From: Verrucomicrobiota bacterium | GTDB lineage: Bacteria > Verrucomicrobiota > Verrucomicrobiia > Limisphaerales > AAA164-E04 | DNA length: 41,741 bases | Assembly (NCBI GenBank): GCA_027619545.1 | Contig: JAQCFT010000004.1 | Coordinates: forward strand, 1-41,741 | Direction: 5' to 3' | Part shown: piece by piece, positions 19,484 through 25,286 of the stretch | Layout of the letters: each line of letters begins with the position of its first letter | How positions within the stretch are numbered: position 1 is the stretch's first letter | Notes under the pieces: generated by a model | The model's database searches: none | What the model was told of the DNA's origin: nothing | The model's input: the letters and a program-made list of their open reading frames with translations, nothing else | Program-made: the position numbers and the translations under genes

Positions 19484-19763
19484 GGGTTCGAATCCCTCCC
19501 TCTCCGCCATCCTTCGCTTGCGAGGAAACGAGCTAAGGGAAGGATGCCACGCCGAAGTTTCCTAAAATCGAATTAAGATGCCCATGAGCCGATTAGCAAG
19601 CTACGGCTAGGCAGGCCATCCAAATTAAGGACGAAGGCGGGCTAAACAAATGAGTTGAATTGCTTCGATTCTTCAAGGTGTCCGCTCGGGTTATGGCAGA
19701 GTACACGCGGATCAGTGATTTGTGGCCTGATAGCTGCTTTACTTGGAAAATGCAGCGTCCAAC
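19484..19763. repeat. Repeat R, copy 2 (partial tRNA-Ser 3' end plus about 255 bp)
   Basis: It begins with the exact 26 bp that end tRNA-Ser (GGGTTCGAATCCCTCCC... to CCA at 19509). It then carries the hairpin 19510-19544 and the same body as copy 1. Copy-to-copy spacing is 1,209 bp. The sequence left of 19484 does not resemble a tRNA, so only the 3' end was copied. Its last bases form the 3' end of the antitoxin gene at 19739. Confidence 0.92.
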
Positions 19764-19960
19764 TTGTCCAGAATTTTCAATCCTTCCTTTACAGATCCTT
19801 GTTGAGCGAGTGCTCTGAATCGGACTTCGGCATCGAACTGGGCCAGGGTGGCGGTGGACATTTCCTCCATGAGTTTGTTGATGCTGATTTTGCGTTGCCT
19901 AGCCATTTGGCGAAGCCGTTCGTGTTTTTCGTCTGAAAGTCGAATGGTTAACGTGGCCAT
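19739..19960 (-). CDS. Ribbon-helix-helix antitoxin (module 2)
   Basis: The 73-residue protein begins MATLTIRLSDEKHERLRQMA, a ribbon-helix-helix DNA-binding strand and helix, followed by SINKLMEEMSTATLAQFDAE and a toxin-binding tail ending LDKLDAAFSK. It overlaps the end of the PIN toxin gene by 13 bp and is second in the operon, so module 2 is toxin first. Residues 1-51 are almost identical to the orphan antitoxin at 21378-21584 (three differences), showing a recent duplication. The tail lies inside repeat R copy 2. Confidence 0.85.
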   Translation of the reverse strand: MATLTIRLSDEKHERLRQMARQRKISINKLMEEMSTATLAQFDAEVRFRALAQQGSVKEGLKILDKLDAAFSK

Positions 19961-20391
19961 GAGGTTTCCTTTATAAATTCGTTTGGTCGAAGGATTCTAA
20001 CTTCAGGGAAAGCTAACTCGCCCCCTTTGAAATCTTTGATGTTGTTTGTTACGATTGTTTGTGCTCCGCCCGCCAAAGCAAGTTCGAGCACATGGTTGTC
20101 CCCCTCATCTCCTAGGTTTGGTCGCCAGGAATAATACACATGCGTCCATCGGCAGACACTCAAGAACGCCCGAAAAAGATTATCTCGTTCGCGGGAAGAA
20201 ATCGGACATTCACGGAAGAGTGATTCTCTCCCCATCACATCCTCAAATTCCAAGAACAAGCTGGTTCCCATCAATGGTTCGCAGCGGTAATTCAGGCAAA
20301 GTCGAAGAATATCTCGGTTGCTTCCTTTGGCACTTCGAACCGCCGCCACGAAGACATTGGTGTCAACTACGATAATTCTTTCCACGTGCAT
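19948..20391 (-). CDS. PIN-domain toxin (module 2)
   Basis: The 147-residue protein is a PIN ribonuclease of the putative toxin component, PIN family group. The acidic residues are visible in IIVVDTNVFVAAV (Asp10), LFLEFEDVMGR (Glu/Asp), LGDEGDNHVLELALAGG and IVTNNIKDF. These would bind Mg and cut RNA, often tRNA. It is upstream of its antitoxin and overlaps it by 13 bp. Repeat B copy 2 lies 57 bp upstream of its start and may contain or border its promoter. Confidence 0.88.
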   Translation of the reverse strand: MHVERIIVVDTNVFVAAVRSAKGSNRDILRLCLNYRCEPLMGTSLFLEFEDVMGRESLFRECPISSRERDNLFRAFLSVCRWTHVYYSWRPNLGDEGDNHVLELALAGGAQTIVTNNIKDFKGGELAFPEVRILRPNEFIKETSWPR

Positions 20392-20447
20392 ATTGATAGC
20401 TTATATGCTGTCATGTTAGCAAGATCATTTTCCTGCAATACGACTAA

Positions 20448-20518
20448 AAACAGTCAGTAAAAGTGCCAGTAAGATTTTGGAGGGGTACGCTCGGGTAGTG
20501 ACGGAGTACACGCGGATC
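20448..20518. repeat. Repeat B, copy 2, joined to a repeat R tail
   Basis: CAGTCAGTAAAAGTGCCAGT and AAGATTTT match copies 1 and 3. From the core GTACGCTCGGGTAGTGACGG onward it continues GAGTACACGCGGATCA, which is the sequence found at the end of repeat R copy 2 (19700-19714) and not in the other B copies. The join suggests a crossover within the shared core. It separates module 2 from module 3. Confidence 0.78.
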
Positions 20519-20618
20519 ATCATCAAGAGGCGTGATTTCTACTTTTGCAGAAAACTTCCCTTTTCTGATATTTCCAATTGTCTTGCTCGGGTGGCTGAAT
20601 GGTGTTACTGGTTGGCGT

Positions 20619-20843
20619 ATGCGATCGTTGACGATTAAACTGGAACCGGAACAGGTTGCTTGGCTCGAGCAGCAATCTCATGCATTGAAACGATCCAAGG
20701 GCGATCTCGTTCGTGAATTGATTACTGAGCGTCAAACAACTCAGGAGGGTAGCCTCGGGCAGGCGCTGGCAGATTTGTGTGGTTGCCTTGAGGGGAAGAA
20801 AGATTTAAGTACCCGGTCACTCAAAGGATATGGCCGCAGTTGA
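20619..20843 (+). CDS. Antitoxin of the VapB/CopG type (module 3)
   Basis: The 74-residue product has MRSLTIKLEPEQVAWLEQQS then RSKGDLVRELITER, a ribbon-helix-helix fold, and a short Gly/Lys-rich tail. The frame is open back to 20532 with a hydrophobic stretch, but the ATG at 20619 gives the normal antitoxin N-terminus and I reject the extension. It overlaps the PIN toxin gene by 14 bp, the tight coupling typical of vapBC. Confidence 0.82.
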   Translation: MRSLTIKLEPEQVAWLEQQSHALKRSKGDLVRELITERQTTQEGSLGQALADLCGCLEGKKDLSTRSLKGYGRS

Positions 20844-21255
20844 GCTGATCACTGACACCGGGCCGTTGGTTGCGTTCTTCAATCGAGGTGATCAATATCA
20901 CTCCTGGGCAAAAGAACAGTTTGATCGCATCTTTAGTCCGCTCATCACATGTGAAGCAGTCCTTTCAGAAGTCATTTTTCTATTACATGATGACGGCCTT
21001 TCGGTGGAACCACTCTTTCAAGCAATCGATCGGGGTAAACTGATCCTCCGGTTTTCTGCCGAGGAACATTGGCAGGATATTCGACGATTGATTCGGAAAT
21101 ACGAAGATTTGCCGATGAGCCTTGCGGATGCTTGTCTGGTGCGGATGTCGGAACTGACTCCTAAATGTCAGGTGTTCACTCTGGACCGCCACTTTTGTGT
21201 CTATCGCCGAAACGCGAGACAGTTGATTCCGATTTTAGCACCTTTCGCGAGCTGA
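20830..21255 (+). CDS. PIN-domain toxin VapC-like (module 3)
   Basis: The 141-residue PIN ribonuclease shows ELITDTGPLVAFFNRGDQYH (Asp9), ITCEAVLSEVIFLL (Glu pair), LPMSLADACLVRMSE (Asp) and VFTLDRHFCVYRR (Asp), the four conserved acidic sites. VapC toxins cut initiator tRNA or the sarcin-ricin loop; the target here is unknown. It overlaps its antitoxin by 14 bp. It is unrelated in sequence to the module 2 PIN protein beyond the fold. Confidence 0.88.
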   Translation: MAAVELITDTGPLVAFFNRGDQYHSWAKEQFDRIFSPLITCEAVLSEVIFLLHDDGLSVEPLFQAIDRGKLILRFSAEEHWQDIRRLIRKYEDLPMSLADACLVRMSELTPKCQVFTLDRHFCVYRRNARQLIPILAPFAS

Positions 21256-21282
21256 ACAGGCAATTTCGGGGTAGGAATCTTC

Positions 21283-21416
21283 CTATTTGGTTCTGTAAAA
21301 ACCGGCGGTGATTTTTTCTTCCAACTTGGCTGCTTTGTTGTCGTCAGCAGTTTCAGCCATGCTCTTGGCTAATGCTCCTAGTTCGGCAGGAGAAAGGCGA
21401 GTTGCTGAGTCGTCAT
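21283..21416 (-). pseudogene. Frameshifted small antitoxin-like gene
   Basis: From an ATG at 21416 the reading goes MTTQ and then, after a change of frame near 21405, continues as RLSPAELGALAKSMAETADD, NKAAKLEEKI and TAGFYRTK to a stop at 21283. The span of 134 nt is one base short of 45 codons, so a single-base deletion explains the break. The composition is that of a short helical antitoxin. The same ATG lies inside the frame of the orphan antitoxin upstream, whose tail runs through this region in another frame. Confidence 0.55.
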
Positions 21417-21584
21417 GCCGAACTGATAAGTCAATGCTCTGAAACGGACTTCGGCATCGAACTGGGCCAGGGTGGCGGTGGACGTTTCCTCTATGAGTTT
21501 GTTGATGCTGATTTTGCGTTGCCTAGCCATTTGGCGAAGCCGTTCGTGTTTTTCATCTGACAGTCGGATGGTTAGAGTTACCAT
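21378..21584 (-). pseudogene. Orphan, chimaeric ribbon-helix-helix antitoxin
   Basis: Residues 1-51 copy the module 2 antitoxin with three changes (A2V, M31I, M34T); the DNA is about 150 bp of near identity (21435-21584 versus 19811-19960). After RFRAL the sequence switches to TYQFGMTTQQLAFLLPN, which is only the shifted reading of the next gene. The toxin-binding tail is therefore lost and no PIN partner is adjacent. It lies 12 bp behind the ParE toxin of module 5, so it may still be transcribed and could act as a DNA-binding decoy. A real but altered protein cannot be excluded. Confidence 0.65.
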
Positions 21585-21596
21585 GGTGTTCGATGA

Positions 21597-21890
21597 TTAA
21601 AGATGTCTTTCAACATCCATGCTTTGGTGCAGAATACGTATGATGTCTATACCGAAGAGTTCATTTCTGAAGAATATCGTGTGTCGCCCGGCTCGTATTT
21701 TTAAATAGTCTTCGCGGATTTCATCACAAGGGCGACCACGTTCTGGATCCTTTGCAATGGCATTGAAGGAGGTGTTGAGCATTTGGAGGTATCGCTCCGC
21801 TTGATCCTCGCCCCAGGTCTCAACGGTGTAGTTCCAAATTGAATCGAGGTCGGAGATTGCTTTTGGGCGGAGTCGAAATTCGCCCTTCAT
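21597..21890 (-). CDS. ParE-like toxin (module 5)
   Basis: The 97-residue protein has the ParE pattern: FRLRPKAISDLDSIWNYTVETWGEDQAERYL, then DPERGRPCDEIREDYLKIRAGRHTIFFR and IDIIRILHQSMDVERHL at the end. The final R-I-L-H-x-x-M-D-x-x-x-H/L is a hallmark of the family. Length is normal. Its ATG overlaps the stop of the parD gene by 4 bp. The known target of characterised members is DNA gyrase. Confidence 0.92.
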   Translation of the reverse strand: MKGEFRLRPKAISDLDSIWNYTVETWGEDQAERYLQMLNTSFNAIAKDPERGRPCDEIREDYLKIRAGRHTIFFRNELFGIDIIRILHQSMDVERHL

Positions 21891-22126
21891 TTTTTACTCT
21901 TTCGGGATTGTATGAAGGAATCCATTTCGAACGGAACCGATGGTCCGCTTTCTTCGCCTTCCCTCAAGGCAAGGCGAAGCGCTTCCATTTTCGTTTCCTG
22001 ATCTTGGAGGAGTCGGATGCCGGCGCGAATGACTTCGCTGGCGGAACCGTATCGTCCGGCGGTTACTTGATGATCGATGAATCCTGCGATTTCATCCCCT
22101 AGTTCGACACTTGTGTTGCGAGACAT
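21887..22126 (-). CDS. ParD-like antitoxin (module 5)
   Basis: The 79-residue protein matches type II ParD: MSRNTSVELGDEIAGFIDHQ, then GRYGSASEVIRAGIRLLQDQE, the ribbon-helix-helix domain with the conserved SASEVIR helix. An unstructured acidic tail that wraps the toxin follows. It overlaps the toxin gene by 4 bp. The region upstream (22127-22270) should hold its autoregulated promoter; the short repeat TTTACCAGCATATACC-CAACTTTTGGTAAA contains the inverted half-sites TTTACCA and TGGTAAA, which could be the operator. Confidence 0.92.
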   Translation of the reverse strand: MSRNTSVELGDEIAGFIDHQVTAGRYGSASEVIRAGIRLLQDQETKMEALRLALREGEESGPSVPFEMDSFIQSRKSKK

Positions 22127-22139
22127 GGCCTTCTATCGT

Positions 22140-22171
22140 TTTTACCAGCATATACCAACTTTTGGTAAACC
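22140..22171. promoter_or_regulatory. Possible ParD operator
   Basis: TTTACCA (22140-22146) and TGGTAAA (22164-22170) are inverted half-sites separated by 17 bp, starting 14 bp upstream of parD. ParD proteins repress their own operon by binding such palindromes. The assignment is by position and symmetry only. Confidence 0.4.
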
Positions 22172-22270
22172 GTCAATTCTGCCTTGTGTTATGTTTTGAT
22201 CACCGTATCGAGTCATGATCATACTTTGCAGCACTGAATTGTGTCTCAGATTGTGCCTAAACCCAGTCGC

Positions 22271-22326
22271 AAACTGTCAGTGCAAGTGCCAGTAAGATTT
22301 TCGGGAATCCGCTCGAATAGTGGAAG
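22271..22326. repeat. Repeat B, copy 3, right end of the array
   Basis: AAACTGTCAG, AGTGCCAGTAAGATTTT and the core CCGCTCGAATAGTGGAAG repeat copy 1. ACTGTCA (22273-22279) and TGCCAGT (22287-22293) keep the stem while the loop changes from GTAAAAG to GTGCAAG. It lies 27 bp from the end of the ferredoxin gene and is the last array feature on this side. Confidence 0.78.
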
Positions 22327-22352
22327 ATTTACTTCCTTTTTCACATTATTCC

Positions 22353-23204
22353 CTAATGCTTGTTTCTGTTCAGTGCGGCCTCTGCTTTGGCTTTGGCTTC
22401 CTCTGCCCTGCGTTGGATTTCATCGGGTGAGGGAAGGGACATGAGCACTTCTGGCGGGATGTCGCCGGATTCTGTCAGTTTGTTCAGGCACTTGATGCGT
22501 TCGTTCAGTGCTTTGTCCGGGTCACGTTCTTTGGAGAAGCGTGATTTGGCTTTTTCACTTCGGGTCCGGAGCATGTCGTAGACATCTCCCCCCAACAGGG
22601 CGGAAATGTCGATTTTCATTTTCTCGCGCTGCAGGTCTTTGTTTTGCACCTGATCGCCGTTGATGGGGCCGGTTTTGTATTTCGGAAACATGATCGCAGC
22701 TTCCGGACAAACACGGGAACAGGCCGGGCAGTTGGTCTTGCATTGATCGTTGTTCTGGACCTGGATCTTGTCGCCATCATCCACTCCGTAGACGCCAAAC
22801 AGACAAAAGCTCAGGCATTGCATGCAGTTGGTGCAGCGATCGTAGTCGATCACCGGAAACCAGGGTTTCCAGTCACCATGCTTGTAACTGGCGGTCTCCT
22901 GGCGCATGCCTTCGGCGAGGCTTACCATGTCTTCGATTTGTAATGACCGGATGTCTTCAAAGCGGATTTCGGTGTCTTCCGCATAGAGGTCTTTGGGGGC
23001 GGAGGGCTGGTCGAAATGGCCCAGCACCAGCAGCGAGCTTCGGTCCGTGGGGGCGGTTTTTCCCTTTGGTGTGGCTCGTGTGACGGTAAATCCTTTTTCC
23101 AGCAGGGCCTGCATTTTTTCAAAATGGTTGCCGGCTGCACTGTCCTGGTCGGAGCACGGGTCCATCATCACAATGCGCAAGGAGGATGATTCGGTCAGTT
23201 TCAT
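22353..23204 (-). CDS. Two-cluster 4Fe-4S ferredoxin-domain protein
   Basis: The 283-residue protein holds two 4Fe-4S motifs: CTNCMQCLSFC (Cys124, 127, 130, 134) and CKTNCPACSRVCP (Cys155, 159, 162, 166). The N-terminal 115 residues begin LRIVMMDPCSD and have no assigned fold. A charged helical C-terminus (EIQRRAEEAKAKAEAALNR) follows the cluster domain. There is no signal peptide, so it is cytoplasmic. It is the last gene of an operon with the G3E GTPase and the small Cys-rich protein, overlapping the latter by 4 bp. That context suggests an electron-transfer partner of a metal- or cofactor-loaded enzyme, but the enzyme is unknown. Confidence 0.82.
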   Translation of the reverse strand: MKLTESSSLRIVMMDPCSDQDSAAGNHFEKMQALLEKGFTVTRATPKGKTAPTDRSSLLVLGHFDQPSAPKDLYAEDTEIRFEDIRSLQIEDMVSLAEGMRQETASYKHGDWKPWFPVIDYDRCTNCMQCLSFCLFGVYGVDDGDKIQVQNNDQCKTNCPACSRVCPEAAIMFPKYKTGPINGDQVQNKDLQREKMKIDISALLGGDVYDMLRTRSEKAKSRFSKERDPDKALNERIKCLNKLTESGDIPPEVLMSLPSPDEIQRRAEEAKAKAEAALNRNKH

Positions 23205-23650
23205 GGAGTGTCTTCTTTAGGTTGTTCGGATGCTTGTGGCGGATGGTTGTCCGCCGGCAGGTTGGGTTGCAAATTTTCTGACAGGAGTCGGGTGATGATA
23301 TCTTCAGCGGAGGCATCCCTCATGTTTAAAACTTCAGTGGTATCCTGGTTCAGAGGTGCTTTTGCGCCTGAGAAAAGCCATTTGACCGCGCGAGGAAAGC
23401 AGGCGGCGATCTTTACAGGGCCGCCCTCGGAGAGACGGGTCAATGCGGGATCTTTTCTTGCTGCCATTTCGCAGAGGTCGGCGACCGCGTCAAAGGCACG
23501 GTCGGATGCGCATAGTTTTTCCAGAACCGTTTTCTTGGTTTCGGATGAAATGATTTGTGCGTAATTGCAGTGGCAGTAAAGAATCCGGGTTGGGCCGGAT
23601 GCGCTTACCGCTGGTTCCGTTGAATGGGCTGTGGCTGGACGTTCGCTCAT
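23201..23650 (-). CDS. Small Cys-containing protein with HdrA-like motifs, function unknown
   Basis: The 149-residue protein shows RILYCHCNYAQII (Cys26, Cys28), further Cys at 47 and 60, and PVKIAACFPRAVKWLF (Cys84). The pair resembles the way the N-terminal domain of heterodisulfide reductase subunit A is built (a Cys-x-Cys start, then a strand ending AACSPR). That is a motif-level resemblance only. The N- and C-termini are polar and probably disordered. It overlaps the GTPase gene and the ferredoxin gene by 4 bp each, so all three are translated together. I do not recognise a named family. Confidence 0.7.
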   Translation of the reverse strand: MSERPATAHSTEPAVSASGPTRILYCHCNYAQIISSETKKTVLEKLCASDRAFDAVADLCEMAARKDPALTRLSEGGPVKIAACFPRAVKWLFSGAKAPLNQDTTEVLNMRDASAEDIITRLLSENLQPNLPADNHPPQASEQPKEDTP

Positions 23651-24792
23651 GCGGTCACAAGTTCGGTCAATCGATGGGTCGGTTCAGGTTTGCCGGGGCG
23701 GAAGTGTTCCACGTGATCCAGCGTGGCGGTGATTCCGTTTTCTTGTTCCGCTGCTTTTGCCAGGGCTTCCATTATGGAATGATTCAACAGTTCAGGCGCT
23801 GCTTCTGCTCGGAGGTTGATGATCAATTGTCCGCTTTTACAATCATCGGGTAAATTCTGCGACAGTTCTGGAAGAAAGTCATTTCGCACCAGGTTGATCA
23901 CGGCGATATCGCCCAATCCTTCATCCGGACTGAGCGTCATTTTGAGGTGTGCGATTTCGGCGTCGGCTTTCCCGAGGGATTGCTGCAGGTTGATGGCCAG
24001 TTCTTTGATCCAGGCGTTTCCGTCAAAGGATTGATCGGCTTTCAGATTGACCGTTGCATTCAACCAGCCCAGCAGGGCTTCACCTTCGGCGTAGATTTCG
24101 TAATCCACCTCCATCGCCTTGCCGCCTTTTTGGGATGTGGTTTTGAGTTGTTCGAACCATTCGCTCAAACCTTCTCCTTCGCGCGCTGAGACAGAGGTGA
24201 TGGTTTTACCAGGGAACGTTTCTTGAAGTTTGGTTGTTAACTGTTCGCGTTCCATTTTGGAGATGGAGTCGATTTTGTTGATCACGATGATGTCCGCTTC
24301 TTCCAGTTGTTTCTTGTAGATGTAAACCACTTTTTCGGAGAACTGGCGTCCCTCCACCAGGCCAAATACTCTCATGGCACGCACGGGATCGACCATCACA
24401 CTCAGGGGGGCAATTTCGAATTGATCACCGTAGATGCGCCGAAGCGGGTAGGTGACGGTGGCAACCAGATCTGTGCAACTGCCGACGGGTTCGGCGATGA
24501 ACACTTCAGGAGCGCTCTCTGATGTGAGGGATTGTGCTGCATCGACCAGTGAATTGAAACGGCAGCAGAAGCAGCCTCCCGGGATTTCGGCTGTGGCAAA
24601 TCCGCGTGATCGCAACATGGCTGTGTCGACCAGTCCGGTGCCCTGATCGTTGGTGATCAGTCCAACCCGCATGCCTTGATCCGACAGGGTTTTGGCCAGT
24701 TGAGCTACGGTGGTGGTTTTTCCTGCTCCGAGGAAACCCCCGATCATAATGTAACGCGCTTTCCTGCTGATCTGGTCCTGAGTCTGAGTCAT
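23647..24792 (-). CDS. CobW/G3E-family GTPase (metallochaperone-like)
   Basis: The 381-residue protein has Walker A GGFLGAGKTT (18-27), the metal motif GGCFCC (CFCC at 74-77), FIAEPVGSCTDL, and the guanine motif VINKID. A C-terminal domain of about 180 residues has an unusual composition compared with CobW proper. G3E GTPases insert or deliver metals (Ni, Co, Zn). The ATG at 24792 is chosen; a GTG at 24870 would add 26 residues that do not fit the family. It is first in the operon with the HdrA-like and ferredoxin genes. I see no cobalamin riboswitch or Zur-like palindrome in the 120-bp divergent gap to the DUF4404 gene. Confidence 0.9.
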   Translation of the reverse strand: MTQTQDQISRKARYIMIGGFLGAGKTTTVAQLAKTLSDQGMRVGLITNDQGTGLVDTAMLRSRGFATAEIPGGCFCCRFNSLVDAAQSLTSESAPEVFIAEPVGSCTDLVATVTYPLRRIYGDQFEIAPLSVMVDPVRAMRVFGLVEGRQFSEKVVYIYKKQLEEADIIVINKIDSISKMEREQLTTKLQETFPGKTITSVSAREGEGLSEWFEQLKTTSQKGGKAMEVDYEIYAEGEALLGWLNATVNLKADQSFDGNAWIKELAINLQQSLGKADAEIAHLKMTLSPDEGLGDIAVINLVRNDFLPELSQNLPDDCKSGQLIINLRAEAAPELLNHSIMEALAKAAEQENGITATLDHVEHFRPGKPEPTHRLTELVTA

Positions 24793-24912
24793 GGGGGAAA
24801 GTATGCAACCAGTTTCGGGAGAATGCCAATGCGAAATGTGAGTTTCATTTGTTTCTCCCTGCACGATCACATTGAACTATTTTTCGGGGTTTGGTAGGCT
24901 GTGAGCAAGATC

Positions 24913-25245
24913 ATGATAGACGAGACTTTTAATAAAATCGAAAAACGCATCAGTGGGGCTGAAGGGTTGCCGGATGATTCACGCAAGGAATTGGCTGAAC
25001 TTTTGGCGACCTTGAGAGGCGAAGTGACGGAGCTTTCAAAAACGCATCCGGAACATTCGCAAAGTATTGCCGGGTTTGCAGATATCACTTCTCTGGAAGC
25101 GACAAAATCCAAGCAGCAACCTGAATTGCTCAAGCCGGCATTGCAGGGGTTGGAGGCTTCCGTGGTGGAGTTTGAAAATGATCATCCCCAAATGACCCAG
25201 TTGGTCAACCGGATCAGTCTGCTGTTGTCCAATATGGGTATTTGA
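24913..25245 (+). CDS. DUF4404-family protein
   Basis: The roughly 110-residue protein is helical and soluble: ETFNKIEKRISGAEGLPDDS, then ELAELLATLRGEVTELSKTH and a last helix ending LVNRISLLLSNMGI. It fits the DUF4404 family, whose role is unknown. The ATG at 24913 is used; a GTG at 24901 in frame would add four residues. It is divergent from the GTPase operon and 41 bp upstream of the PIG-L gene. Confidence 0.75.
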   Translation: MIDETFNKIEKRISGAEGLPDDSRKELAELLATLRGEVTELSKTHPEHSQSIAGFADITSLEATKSKQQPELLKPALQGLEASVVEFENDHPQMTQLVNRISLLLSNMGI

Positions 25246-25286
25246 TGCTGTTGGACAGGCTTGATTCAACCCGTTAAGCTACAGAA

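Noticed and set aside
20532-20618. N-terminal extension of the module 3 antitoxin with a hydrophobic stretch
   Set aside because: The ATG at 20619 gives a standard ribbon-helix-helix start, and the extension begins in repeat B flank sequence.
24793-24912. Cobalamin riboswitch or Zur box in front of the CobW-type gene
   Set aside because: No recognisable B12-box or palindromic Zur motif in the 120-bp divergent gap.
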